Below the pieces are notes generated by a model, which ran no database searches, was not told the DNA's origin, and saw only the letters and a list, made by a program, of their open reading frames with translations. This document shows positions 33,055 to 46,100 of a DNA stretch of 64,000 nucleotides, piece after piece. Within the stretch, counting starts at the first letter, position 1. The number at the start of each line of letters is the position of its first letter. The position numbers and the translations under genes are program-made. Origin of the DNA: Polytrichum commune (lineage: Eukaryota; Streptophyta; Polytrichopsida; Polytrichales; Polytrichaceae); the NCBI GenBank assembly GCA_950295325.1, contig OX485803.1, positions 25,101,554 to 25,165,553 of the forward strand, written 5' to 3'.

Positions 33055-36000
33055 ATGGGAGGACAATCGGGACCAACAATGGACTCCATCGATTTCATCG
33101 ATGAAGCCGACTATAAAGTTGCTCAGAATACTTCGTCATCGAATAGTCATGGCCAGGTTTATCTCTTTTGACGGTTTCATTCGTTTCCTTTTTTTGATTT
33201 TTTGTAATTGAAGCCAGATCAGCACGACAAGAAGGATAGAGTGATGTTCTCTTCTTAGTAAAATTTCATACCACTATAGTTTGTTACAAACACACTGTTG
33301 TGAAAACTACATAGCGTTTTTGGGGTGATCGTGTTCAACAGAGGAGTGATGCGGAATTCATAGTTTTTGATCACTCACAATATCCGGAATGCTTTGCAGT
33401 ACTACCCGGCTGAAGCCATTCTGATAAAGTCTGCAGTATATCAAGATACTGCGCTGCTTTACATGTTGGAAGATGTTATGGGTTGTGTCTATGGCCTCTC
33501 TAAGGAGGAATTGTGGTGGTAATATGTTTGATCGGGCGACTGAGTAGTAAGTACAACCAGGGGATTATGGTAATGCCAGGCACGATATCAGTTTTTTGGT
33601 CAGAGGAATGATGTTATGGAGAAATATCAAACTAAGTGTGCAACATGTGGTCCATCATATTGCAGGGTGGAAGCGGTTCAATTCCAAGAGCTGAAAAAGT
33701 AAAGAGCTTCAATGGAAGTGGGAGCCCTGACCCATATGAAGTTGTGTATGTAAAGGATAATGTATCAGTTCACCCAACTCAGTATGCTAGCGAGCGCATC
33801 AGTGGAAAATTGCGGCTTATTAAGCAGGGGCCTTCCCTATTTATGGTAATTGTTTTGTCCTCGATTTAGTTCTTTTTGCATTTAAATCTGTGGAGCCGTT
33901 GTAGTATTGAAAAGACTGGCTCTGTGCTGGGTTAATCTGATGCAATTAGGTCTATGGAGAAGCTCTTCTGACCTCTGTGATGGTGGGCTGTGTTGTGCAG
34001 ACATGGATTCCTTACAATGCCCAGGCCAGTGGGCGTCGTATGTCATCTGTTGTGAAAGCTTCAGAGAAAGGTACATATTTAGCAGGGTGGTTTCTTTCAT
34101 TGGTTTGCAGAGCATGATGCAGTTGTTAAATGTTGTATGAGTATGCTTGGATGAGCACAACGTAGTCTCAGCTTGCCGAGCTCATCGCTATGACCATGTG
34201 ATCATAAGGTGGATCGGCAGGATTGTGTTCTGAGACCCTTGGTTGGTACTTCTTAACAGATAGGAATTTGTACACAATTCGTGCAGTTTCACTGGCAGAG
34301 ATGCGTTCAATTCGTCGGCACACCCCACCTTTTGGGCTGCAGTACATTATTATTGTACTCACATCTGGTAATTCTTCTCACTCTATAGAATCTATTTTTT
34401 TCCTTGTCTTCTCCTTCCCCTTTTTGATTATCTAGGTTTTCATGTCTGATGCTTTTGTAGTGAGGGGTCTTGTTGAGATAACATCACCTGATCCTTAGAT
34501 ATATGTTTTCTGAATGGTTGATCAGCATCTGGTATTGGTGACTTTCTGCAGGCTTAGCATTTCCTCCTTTGTATTTTCACACTGGTGGGGTTCGGGAGTT
34601 TTTGTCAACAATGAGAGCTCATGCTCTTCTTGTCAGGTAAGTTTTTTAAAAAGCATTTAATGTCATGCAGTTGCTGTGGGTTTCCATGGATACCCACTTC
34701 CTTCCCCTTTCATAGTGTGATGGGTGCAATATCTTAGGTAAGTATGGAGAATCTGTATATTCCTTGCCATATTGTTGTTTTCTCAATGTAGGGTTTTATT
34801 TATCAGTTGCGGTATATCTTATAGTTGTGGTGCTGCAGGTCAAATGATGATCCAAATGTGTACCTAGTGAATGACGTTCAAGACCCTCTGCAGGTCAGTG
34901 ATATTGACATCTAGTGACTAATATTTTCTGTATAATTTTAATAGCTGGTCCTTGCTATCCTTCCTTCTTCCCTTTGTTCCCTATTTTTGCTGTTTCTGTT
35001 CCCTCCTATACTGATGTGCATGATTAAGTATTGTAATCAACGTGGCCAAGTATTTGTCTGCTTTCTCACTTGTCACACAAAAGTAGTCCAGATGTATGTC
35101 AAATTACAACAACCTATTCTAACCAATTGTTGTAAGTCATGTGTGGAAAGTGAGACTCTGTTAAATTTGTCATAACTGTAGTTATGATGGCTGTTCTGCC
35201 AAAAGACTGTCACCCAAGTCTGTTTTGTTTGGTCTTTCATGTGTACTCCGCAGCTACTGTACTTGGCATTTATGGACACTTTCTACCAAATTGTATGTCG
35301 TGAGAGTTTAGTGTTGTCCAGAGTATCAGAGTGAAGTCCCTATTGAATAGTTTTGGCTTACTTCTGCTTAGTTTTAAGCCTATTTTAATCATAAATCTCA
35401 AATTTTGGCATTTTCAGTTTGAAAGTTCAGACCATTCCAAGAAGTGGGAAACGATTTATTCATCCTTTCCTAACTGCTGAATGTGCTGTTGTGTTTCAGA
35501 GGAGTCTTACATCACTGGAACTGACAGAGGTAGCTCCAGTAACCCCAGTGATTGCAGAAGAGGCCCCTTACCCTGTAATTGTGAAGAAAGAAGATCCAAA
35601 ACCAGTGACTGGGGAGAGTAGTATGGCTAGCAGCAGTTTGGAAACTTCTGTGTTTCGACAAGGTCAAAGGCGGGAACCTGCCCGAGATATTATCAATGTC
35701 TTGGAAAAATTCTCAATGGTCACAAAATTTGCAAGAGACACAACTGCACACTTGTTTGGAGAGAGTCGAATTTTGGGAAATTCGGAGATGGATTTTGACA
35801 GGGCACCTACAAGGTTGTTATTCATGTCTTTTGGTGGTGAAACTGTCTGAAAGTTGATACTTTTTGGAATTTTGCTGAATTAAGCTCCTACCTGCTGAAG
35901 TATAGTGCTTTATTTTCATGTTGCAGGTTAACTTCTCCTTTGTGGGAGAGCCTGACTAGGATAAAGCAATTGTTATTGTGACATGCTCTTACAGTCATGA

Positions 36001-39000
36001 AGTAATTTAGAGCTCATCAAAGTGTGTTATATTCTCCCTGGCAGGCTCCATAATGAGGCTCGCACCTCTAGCAGCACAAGTGCATTGCCTGATGTGAATA
36101 AAGTACAGGAAGCAACTGTGGAACATGAGCCTGCCACAGCTTTGGATGTATCACAGGTTTGTTACTACCTTCCGGTTAGCCTTTTTTCAATATGTGGCTA
36201 TTGCATGTTCTTCTGCACACTAAAATTATGTCGAAGATATGGATTGCAATTCAGACTTCATGAATATAGTCCATGGCTTTTGGATCGGTAGTTGATAGCT
36301 TTTTTATTGTTTACCTACTGCATTTGTTTCTGCACACCAGAAACTTTGACTTGGTCACTGTAACCTACATGCAATATGTTTAAACTCAAAACATATCTTT
36401 TGCTTGATGGTTTCAATAAGTAAACTATTCTATATGACCTTTTTTGAGATGTTGGCAGAAGCAAAGGGAAGATAAGAGGGATGCTGAGGACGAGGCAACC
36501 ACTACTGTGGGCACCTTTGAGCTTGTTGATGGTACTCAGGTACTCTTTTGTTTGTCAGCTTTTTCTCTTGGAAGTTAAGAAATATATATTTATTGTTAAG
36601 CTTTTGAATCTGACTAAGTACAGGTCTTGTTATTTTATCCATTTTTAGGAGCCATCACGTAGGGCTTCTTCTGTTCCATCTATGTTGTGTTGAAGTTTGT
36701 GCCTTTCAAATTCTTGCCAAGTCATTTTCACTTTCTCTCATAACTCGAGGGCTATTTTATGTATATCTTTTCATTGTTCTGTTGTGCTCATCAAAAGCTA
36801 CTCACTTGTATAAACATATGTGTTTATTCTTCCAGAATGACTCACCAGCGCTGGTGTGGGGACGTGCACGGCCACCACCACTTGGCCATGAAGAGGTTTG
36901 TAGCAATTAAAAAAGACCATCTGCTTCTTTCAAAGTTCCAGTAGGCAGAATAAGATATGAGTCTGATGATTCTTAAGGTCATTTGGAGGTTAACTTCATA
37001 GTTTTTGATGTGCAGTGGGTCACTTTCTTGGACAACAAGGGCCGAGTAGTGGATCCCAAGGCATTGAAGAAGCGAGTATTTCATGGTGGAGTTGAACCAA
37101 ATTTACGACGGGAGGTATTACACTTGCCTTACTTTGTGCTTGGTGCTGAAAAAAAATCCATCAAGTTGTGTACTGGAGTTGGCTATGAATTGAATATATT
37201 CTGTTGGACTAAAGAATAGTGCTGCTCAATTACCAAAGGTGGTTAGCTTGCAATCTTCATCTACTGTATCTACTATGCTTCTTTTGCATATTTGTGCGAG
37301 TCACTACCTAGCAATCATGGTTGGGCTACCAAAGCACAATAAATAGTTCAGTCGTCTACTTTGATCTGATGCTTCCAATCAATATTTGTCTCCAGGTGTG
37401 GAAGTTTTTGCTAGGTCACTTCAAGTTCGATTCCACTTATTCAGAGCGTGAAGCCTTGGTTGCATCAAAACGGGAAGAGTACAAAGTTCTGCAAACACAG
37501 TGGAAGGTTTGGCCTTGATTTTGGGATTGACCATTTTTAGTGTAGTTATATGGCACAATTTATACAACTACTTTAGAAAACAATCATCATGAAGATTGAA
37601 AGCAAACAATGATTTTCTTTGGGAGCTTTGGTGGTTGTCTTTTTTGTCTCCTTTGGGATGCTGAGAGCTCTTTCATGGGTACTTTCAGCAGGCACTCCAA
37701 TTCCTAGTAAGAATTGTTGAGAGATTCTTTCAAGGCATTATAATTCTGTTAGTTGTGTTAATTTGGTATGTTAATTGGGATTTATTGTCCTGCAGTCTGT
37801 ATCTGAGGATCAGGCCAAACGATTTGCAAAGTTCAGAGAAAGAAAGCATCGGGTTGAAAAGGATGTGGTATAGTATTCCTGTCATCCCTTTCAATTCTAA
37901 AAGACGTCTGTATTCATTTGAATGGTGCTCAATTTTTGAAATGTTTTCCTTATTTGGAAATTGTGCACATTGCATAGATGCATGCTTGCATATATGTGAA
38001 GATTATGGTGAGAAGTTGGTATGAAACAGAGATTCTATTGCTGTGCAGGTGCGGACAGACCGCACGATTCCATTTTACGAAGGTGATGATAATTTGAATG
38101 TAAACGTACTGCGGGACATCCTTGTGACATATTCTTTCTACAATTTTGACTTGGGCTATTGCCAGGTGCGCACTATGACACAAGTGTTTCTCCTTCAACA
38201 TATTCTAGAGTTCAATTGTGGGGTTCTATATACTTCTGCCTTCTTCAAATCAATGGTTAAACCTGTCAGGCTTGTGGATTATCCTTTAAAGCAGAGTTTC
38301 AGTGTGGTGTTGTGAATGATTAAGTGGCTGATGTAAATTTGTAAGTTTTCCACGCATGGGTTTTTTCAAAGATTTTCTAGGATATGCATCAGGTTTCTTA
38401 TGGAATTCCTTCTGCATGTACAGGGCATGAGTGATCTCCTGTCACCTATTTTATATGTAATGGAGGACGAGTCAGAGTCTTTCTGGTGTTTTGCTGCTCT
38501 AATGGAACGGATGGCACCAAACTTTCATCGGGATCAAAGTGGAATGCAAGCCCAGCTCCTTGCTCTATCTAAGGTGCATTTAAGACCTTCTCATTTGAGT
38601 CCCTTAAATTTGTGTTTTATTTAAAAGGTGGTTAACTCTTGTACATAGATTAACTCAAGTGCCTAATTGCAGTTATTAAGTCTGGAAGGATTGTGAGTAT
38701 CTTTTAATTCTGTATAACTTTTTGGCTTTCCTCTAGACATTGGGAGCTCCTCATTCTTGCTTGAGCAGAAAAACAATAAACTGATGAGTATGTTCTTCTT
38801 ACAGTTGGTTGAGTTGCTGGACAACCCCTTGCATGACTACTTCAAGCAGAATGAATGCTTGAATTACTTCTTCTGCTTTCGCTGGATTTTGATCTGTTTT
38901 AAAAGGTTAGAGCAACTTTCTTCTCTAAGCTTTCCTTTCGATTTTGAGTGTACGTCTCCACCTGTTGTAAACCTTAATTGTTTAAATTTCTCATTGTAAG

Positions 39001-39394
39001 TCTGGATTTTATTCCTTGTTTGCGCAATTTTGTTGATGGGTTTACAAATTTTTGTATGCTGTATAGAGATGTGACAAATGTGCAATATGGTTGCAGGGAA
39101 TTCGACTACGACAATGTTCTCAGACTTTGGGAGGTTCTGTGGAGCCATTATCTCTCTGAGCACTTCCATCTTTACATGTGTGTGGCAATTTTGAAGCGTC
39201 ATCGCCGTAAAATAATGGATGAGCAAATGGAATTTGATACTTTACTCAAGTTCATCAATGAGTTAAGTGGACACATAGAGTTGGAGTCCACTTTACGTGA
39301 CGCAGAGGCCCTCTGTCTGTTTTCTGGGCAGAGAGGTGTGGCATGTATTCCTCCCGGAACACCTCCATCACTTCCAGTCTTGGAAACAGAGTGA
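33055..39394 (+). CDS. RabGAP/TBC domain protein (Gyp7/TBC1D15-like)
   Basis: Seventeen exons: 33055-33156, 33666-33845, 34001-34070, 34260-34367, 34552-34636, 34839-34893, 35500-35813, 36045-36156, 36459-36539, 36836-36895, 37016-37114, 37396-37506, 37796-37867, 38049-38165, 38424-38573, 38805-38905, 39097-39394. All use GT-AG and join in frame to 704 residues. The N-terminal half has a Rab-binding/PH-like region (about 60-200), including ASERISGKLRLIKQGPSLFM and the RNLYTIRAV segment. The TBC domain spans about 405-640. The arginine finger is R485 in EKDVVRTDR and the glutamine finger is Q522 in YCQ, so GAP activity should be intact. It would speed GTP hydrolysis by a Rab GTPase in membrane traffic; the Rab is unknown. 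Start could also be 33079 (M9). The low-complexity linker (about 200-380) is the most variable part of the family. Confidence 0.95.
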
Positions 39395-39760
39395 TCCACT
39401 TGTTAGTTGCAAGTAGTATATCATGTACCTATTAGCAGCTGCAAATAATTCTTGAACAGAAGCTGCAAGCTCTTCAAACACAGACTGTTACGACCCTGTT
39501 CATTGACATCAACTCAACTGACATCCAAGCCCCTGTGAGAACAGGTATAGAATTGCTAGATAATCGACTACCTAGTTCGAAGATTGTATCATTTGTACAG
39601 ATTCTCAAATTTTCAATGTGATTCAAATTACTTGGTGTATTTTGTTCAAACTGGAATATTTATTTTTCTGAAAATGGTTCGTGTAGTCATCTTTTGTAAT
39701 CTCCAATGTAATGGCAAGGTCTTGGTATTTGAAGTTCTTGGTGAGTGAATAAACCAGCTC
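39395..39760 (+). other. 3' UTR of the TBC gene with AATAAA signal
   Basis: The sequence after the stop codon is AT-rich and non-coding. A canonical AATAAA lies at 39748-39753 and could direct polyadenylation a little downstream. The exact cleavage site cannot be read from the sequence. Confidence 0.5.
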
Positions 39761-41780
39761 AAGTTTGTGATATGTTCCATGTAACTCTTGTAGCGTTCAA
39801 GTCAGACAACCCAATTCAAAAAATCATAAACTAGACCTTTAAAAATGTTATGTGATTCGTTTGGAAATCTATTTGATATGATGAAAACCATTTGAAAAGT
39901 AGTGCTACATAGCTTTTCCACGGTGCTCTGACAAGCATTCACCTTGATGCTAACAAGCAAAGTCTCCATTCAAATTGAAAGAGTTATTCATAATTTGCAA
40001 CTGGATCACAGCATCCCTATTAGTTCTCAAATCTTGCTGGGTGTTTCTTTCAAGCTTGCCCAAGGGGTTTTGCATTGCTTGCAACTGATGATTGGGGTAC
40101 ATCCATGTCATACTTGGTACTTAGGACCCTGTGTGAAGTCCCAACTTCCGTGCTCTAAATGACTAAGATTGAGAGCCCGACATTTTCCTTTAAATTTGCA
40201 CCCATACCCAGACCATGCCCATCAGCAACGACCTATGTCCACCCATGCCCACCCATAGCATGACATGTGTGCACCCATGCCCACCCATGCTATTCAAATT
40301 GCGCCCATGTATTCAAAAATTATGTAATGTGTATTACCCCGCCTACACCAAGTCTTGGTTGGATCGGACAAATAAAAGGTCGTTCACTATCGTTGGCTTC
40401 AACCTGGAGCGCTTCTTGGTTAGTGTATTCCCTGCATTTTTTCCTCTCGCTCCCTACCACTTTACAACATCCTCTCTTTCTTGAGTTTTGGAATCCTCTT
40501 GGCAGGACTGGGTTTAAGGTAGGGTGGGAAAAGAAAAAGCACAAGAAAGTGACAAAAAAGAGACCGAGGATTCTTGGGAGCCCAGGGACACACTCAAGAA
40601 GGAGGAGGAGGAGAACAAGAAGAAGACACACTGAAGGATGGACTCACCTTACTAGGTGAAGGTGATTCGGTGCTCTTACCCTCGAAAGCATTGAATGAGA
40701 GCTCATTCAATGACCCCTTCCAATATGCTTTGCTTTAGCCCATGCTCACCCATGAAAAATAATATCAAACCCATGCTCACCCAAAACCCATGGGCATGGG
40801 TGGGCATGGGTATGGGCACCCAATGTAGGGCTCTGCTAAGATTGCATGGATTGACCACAAGTGACTTGGGACTTTGGACTTGGGACCCCATGTGAACTGG
40901 CCCTAAGTGTGGGTGATGTCTTGAGAGGAGATGAAGGTGGTTATTGTGCCCCTAATTGAAGTGTCTCAACACTCTATTTTGTGAGAGTGGGCCTTGGGTT
41001 GACACTCAAGTTTTGTAAAGCAACAAGTGAATGCTTGTCCAAGGAGAGTATCCCTTGGTGATGGTGATGGCCACCCGAAAAGAAGGGTGGCTAGGTGTGC
41101 GAGTTGTGTTTAATGAGATGCTAAAAGACCATACGAAGCTTCATGAAGATTAATAAGTATGGGTGTTGTCCCAAAAGGAGCCGCAATATGGGAGGGGGGG
41201 GGGGTTTGGACGATAAAAGCCTAGTCCTATGAGTTTATTACTGATTCATCCTAATTTAACTACACTAGACTATCTTGTTGTAAGATATTATCTCGAGTAT
41301 AAATGACAATCTGGACTCTATGTAGTAATCAATGTTTTTACCCTCCCCCTTGGTAGGTGTCACAAGAAAAATCATCGCCGTCATATGTTCAACATTTCAC
41401 GTGTTAAATCATTATTCAATTTTGTGCCATGTTAACTTCACCATAGGTTTCGGGCAATCGCTTTGCAACATGTGGCGCTTTTGCTTCTTTTTTTCTTTTT
41501 TTTTGAGACAGAAGGCCGACAAGCCAACGCCAAAGCACAGGAGGCAGGTGGCTGCTTTTGCTTCAAATTGAACTATGTAGCTGCCATGGTAAGTTACAAT
41601 GGTCGGTAGATTACCAATTGCGACAATAATAAGTTATTTGTTGTGACAAATATTTTTAGCTTGGAGACACCAAAATAGGAAAAGTATGAAATATGATGAG
41701 CATCTAGCTTAGGTCCTACCTACACCTTTCTAGGGTTTTAGAAGGAGTTCTAAAATCTTCCAAAGTAGTAGATTTCAGTA
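39761..41780. other. Spacer between the TBC and NOMO genes
   Basis: No gene is seen. About 40125-40902 may be a degenerate inverted-repeat element. CACCCATACCCAGACCATGCCC near 40199 faces GGGTGGGCATGGGTATGGGCACCC near 40799, and the outer ends (GGACCCTGTGTGAAGTCCCAA and, inverted, TTGGGACCCCATGTGAACTGG) are similar. A G run lies near 41199. The frames at 40267-40659 are repeat-driven (GAAGGAGGAGGAGG). Confidence 0.4.
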
Positions 41781-41938
41781 ACAGACAGGGAGAAAGAGGG
41801 AGGGAGAGAGCGCGAGCGAGCGAGCGAGCGAGAAGGAGAGCTCGTGCTTGCAGCTCCTCTTTGTGCTCGGAGAAACCCATCGGATCAAAACCCTAGGGAT
41901 CGCCACCGCAGGCATTCATTCACTCCCTTTCGAATGAG
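41780..41938 (+). other. Probable 5' UTR exon of the NOMO gene
   Basis: A GA/GAGC-rich leader (microsatellite about 41805-41842) is followed by AAAACCCTAGG and a good donor, GAG|GTAAGG, at 41938/41939. An acceptor, CAGGCAG|GAAATG, lies at 43129/43130, just ahead of the coding start. A 1.2-kb leader intron is typical of plant housekeeping genes. A 5-codon upstream reading frame (ATG at 43133, stop TGA) would then sit between the acceptor and the main ATG. This is inference from signals only. Confidence 0.5.
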
Positions 41939-42351
41939 GTAAGGTACGCAAGCATGCTCACAAACTATTACAAAAGTTGCACTATCTGTCACCAAGTTCA
42001 TTTCACACTAACTTATGAGGCTTTAGGCCCGTGTCGTTCAATGCTCACTTGCTAGCATGCGCTCAGGACGATGGTTTGAAAAAGGATCATCGTATCCGCT
42101 TTTATCATCTCCTTTTATCAATCACTTTCCCATGCCTTGAATGGAATCTCCACGTTTTTATAAGAAAGAGTTTTATCCCGTCATTGGTGGCCGAAGTTCC
42201 ACCGTGGTTTTTCAAAGAGGATCGGGAGGTTTGTTAAGTAACAAGGATTGTGTTAAGAGGTGACGGAGTATTGGTTCAAGCAATTTTAAGCTTTTTGCAA
42301 GGTTTTGCTCGGGATTTTTAAGAAGGAGATATGATCGGCAATCTACAAAGT

Positions 42352-43140
42352 GGGAAGGAAGAATTTTCTTAGCATGCTTGTCTGACCATGAGGAAGCATG
42401 CAATGTACGTAATGTATGTCAAATATATTTGTCAGAATCCTCTCAGATAGCCATTCAACAGCTTGACATAGGTGCAGAGTAGGTAGTTTTGCCTCAGTTA
42501 GTTTTTACGTTTTGTATTTAGGGGATAGAGATGATCCAACTTATATTCACCGACTATGGACTCCGAAGTAGGTCGTATGTGGCGCATTTGGATTTGAAAA
42601 TTTGCTCAAGGGTTTGGAGAATTGGGGGAGGGGTGGGGAGCTAGTATTGGATGTATGGGTTAGGGATGCTGTATTGTGATTTGAATACTCCATGGTTGAA
42701 TTACTCCAGAAGTAATTTTAAGTTGGGGAGTTGTATTGTGTGGCATTTCTACAGGAAGGGAATGCAGAAAACTGAATAAAAGTGAACCTCGGAAGGATCC
42801 TCTTAGCATGTTTGTCTGATCAGGAGGAAGTACGCATTGTATGTAGTGTATATCAATATATTTGTCAGAATCCTCTCAGCTAGCTATTCAACAAATTGAC
42901 ATAGGTATAAAACAGTTAGTTTTGCCTCAGCTAGGTTTGGGGTTTTGTAACTGATGTCACCGACTGTGCAATGTGTTGTCTGGCACATTTGGATTTGAGA
43001 ATTTGATGAAGGGGGGGGGGGGTGTTAGTATTGGATGTCTGGGGTAGGGATGCTTTATTGTGATTTTTGAATACTCCAAGGTTGCAACACTTAAGTGATG
43101 TAGTTGTGTGGCACTTCATCAACAGGCAGGAAATGCAATC
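42352..43140 (+). repeat. Two-copy direct repeat spanning the leader-intron acceptor
   Basis: Copy 1 (about 42352-42780) and copy 2 (about 42785-43140) share CTTAGCATG.TTGTCTGA, TTTGTCAGAATCCTCTCAG, TTAGTTTTGCCTCAG, GGCACATTTGGATTTGA-like, TATTGGATGT and GAATACTCCA phrases in order. Each ends with a splice-acceptor-like tract (TGGCATTTCTACAG|GAAGGGAATGCAG at 42754 and TGGCACTTCATCAACAGGCAG|GAAATGCA at 43129). By eye, identity is about 75-80 percent. Confidence 0.82.
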
Positions 43141-43191
43141 TCAACACTGAACCTTTGGAAACGTTCTGGGAGTTGGGGAGCTGTGGGGGTG

Positions 43192-46100
43192 ATGGGGCCC
43201 ATGTGCCACATGGTTCGGGTCCTTCTGTTGCTGGCATTTGTGCAGGCGGCTGTAGCAGATTCCATCCTGGGCTGTGGCGGTTTTGTTGAGGTGATCATCA
43301 CATTCCCCTTCAAAATAGAAGTTTTATTTATGAATCAGTGGAGCTTTCATTGCCTCATGCTCATATCTACTTTTGTTTACCCTCGTCCTTTCTCTCTATA
43401 TTTTTGAATTCCACCATGTTTTCGGAGATGCAAAATGACAGAAAATGAGAAACTGGGATTCTTTAACTAGGAGTGACTAAAAAGGTGGCCACATTTTGTT
43501 CTAGCTACCTGTCCAAGTAAGCATTTTTCTAATGGATCTGCAAACTGTTAACTGATCCGCACTGGGAAAGTGACCGGGTCTTTTGGGAAGAGACATTACT
43601 CATACCTGTGTAGTTGTGGAGAGTATGTAGAATGGAGTTAGAATTGACTAGGCCAGAAAGGAGCGGTAGCAAGATGACCAAACGTGTTGCAGGTGTAGGG
43701 ATGATGCTTGATGGTTGCATGGCATCATTCGTTCTTGGCCTGTGTTATTTTCTGACGGGGCCATGTATTTAGAGACTCCAATCAAACTTAGATTTGGTGA
43801 ACTGGGCGCCTGCCTGGAGTTTATACTCTGCATTTACTTACATCTTCCCTAACAGAAAGTTAGATTCTGTCCCAACTATTGTGACAGTTCTTTACCTACG
43901 AATTCTCAACCTTCTACAGTATGCATGATGAAAAGTGAGGACATCCCATGAAAATAGAACCTTATGGATGAGAATATTTCAGCTTACATGTACAGATGTT
44001 AATGAGATGTTTGAGCCGCATGAAAATCACATGTTAACCTGGACTAGATTGGATGATGTCACTTGAATCTTCTGAACGAGTCTTGTCTGTATCAATATTG
44101 ACTTGGTTGAAACTGAAGACTTTGGTATTTGATGTCAGTTTGTGTGTGGCACTTTGTGCTGTACATGTGGCATTATGTTGATTGAGTCAGGCCGAGTTGT
44201 GAAGGTTTGGGTTGCGGAATGCTAATGTCTACAAGTAACAATCTGTGCACTGACAGGCTAGTACAGCACTTGCAAAATTGAGGAAGCCGTCTGACCCCAA
44301 GCTTGATTATTCCCACATTACGGTACGTTTAGTATGTCATATCGAAATGATTGTCGATGGTTTGACTTGCTTGTTACTTTCTCTCTTGACTGAAATCTCT
44401 ATTCATTTGTACAGGTGGGTTCCTTGTAAGAACTGTTTTTGGACCTTGTGGCCATAAAATGCATATGGTAGTTGTCATAATATTTCATATCAATGTTCTC
44501 CATTACTATGGCTTGGCTTCAGGTTGAGATTCGCACAGTGGATGGACTTGTGAAGGATAGCACTCAGTGTGCTCCTAATGGGTACTACTTTGTGCCTGTC
44601 TATGACAAGGTACTCTTTCTTTTGTCATGAATTTCCCATCCACTTCTCTCTGGTCTCTGTGGTTTAGTTGCCTGTAAATCTACAAGTAGTTCGAGTCATA
44701 CTTTCACAAACCTAAGTTCTTGATGATTAGAGCACATAGCAAAATTATGTATCCTCTGGTGCATTTCACTGATCTGAGCTATGTGACTTGGCAGGGTACA
44801 TTGATGGTCAAAATCAGTGGGCCCGACGGATGGTCATTTGAGCCTACTCAGGTCTGTTCTCCACAATTCTAATTGAAATCTGACTCGCAACAAAATACAT
44901 TTCAAAGCGTTGAGGAGAATCCTCAATGCAACATGTCTCTATTATTGTCATTCAAGCTCACAAGCTGCACATTAGCTGGTTTTATTGGAGAATCTTGTTT
45001 GACATGACTAGGCAATCTTTCTTGTATGAATTGATGTTACCTTGGAGAGGGTTGTTCTTGACTATTACTGATCAACCAAGTCTGAATCATACCTCCTCCT
45101 GCAAATGAGGGTTGGTGCATTATGGCATCCTAAGTAAATGGGTTGGTGTATGGGTGTTCTACAGGTGACTGTTGCCGTAGATCAGAATGGTTGCAATGGG
45201 AATGAAGATATCAATTTCCGTTACACTGGGTATTTCTGCCTTGCTTAATGTTTTCTAGTCTTTTGTTGACAATTCACAATCTTTTATGAGCTTTGATTCT
45301 TATTCTAATCTTTTAACACCACTGTGCAGAGCTTCTCATGAAGATTGGTCCTTTGCAGATTGACTGTTGCAACTAGAGGTAAATAGATTCTAAGCCTTGT
45401 TGTTCTTTATTTTTTTGGCTTTGTAGGTTTACTCTTTCTGGAAAAATCCTTGGTAGCGTTGGAGGTCAAAGTTGCTCAGGTCAGGAAGAAGGCCCTGCTG
45501 GTGTGAAAGTCTCTCTCACACCAATTGACGGTGGAGAGCCCATTGCATCCTTGTTAACATCAAAGGGTGGCAGCTACAAGTTTGAAAATCTCCTTACAGG
45601 TAGTGTTGGACACCTTGACATATTTCGCAAAGACCAGAAGGTATTTCCTCTTTTTTGTTCACTATGTACAAGCAGTGAGAACAACTTGAACCCCCTCTAC
45701 CTTGTTTGTCTTTATTTCCAAAAACCTTTTCTCTAGACAATGACTAAAGCTTTGAGTATTTGTCGCAGAACTGGCTCATTAGGTGATGGGGAAGTTATTA
45801 TTAGGTTTTAGTGTTTAAGTTAATGCACATCATTTGCTAATAGCTTTAGTTTAGAAAGTATGTTATGCGCATCTTTGTCATATGGTTTGACTTCTATGTT
45901 CATTTGGCATGGCAGGGAAGTATAAGATTGATGCCTCACATCCAGATTTGAAGGTGGAGTTGAAGGGCTCCTCGGAGGTATGTTCTTATTATCCCTTAAT
46001 AGATAGACATGTGTCTTTTGTAATGCATGCTGATATGCTCCATCTTGAAGATTCTATTTGAACTACATGCAAGGGGGGATGGTTTACTTACAAACTTGGA

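Noticed and set aside
35927..35980. Possible extra exon of the TBC gene after a CAG
   Set aside because: It is open in the right phase but soon meets a stop and has no good donor before it. The exon at 36045 has the same phase and continues the protein to the TBC domain.
40267..40659. 130-codon frame rich in Lys and Arg
   Set aside because: It overlaps a 103-codon frame on the other strand through a GGAGGAGGAG repeat and lies in a likely degenerate inverted-repeat element.
43108..43191. Upstream in-frame ATG extending NOMO by 28 residues
   Set aside because: It would place the signal peptide internally and would cross the probable acceptor at 43130.
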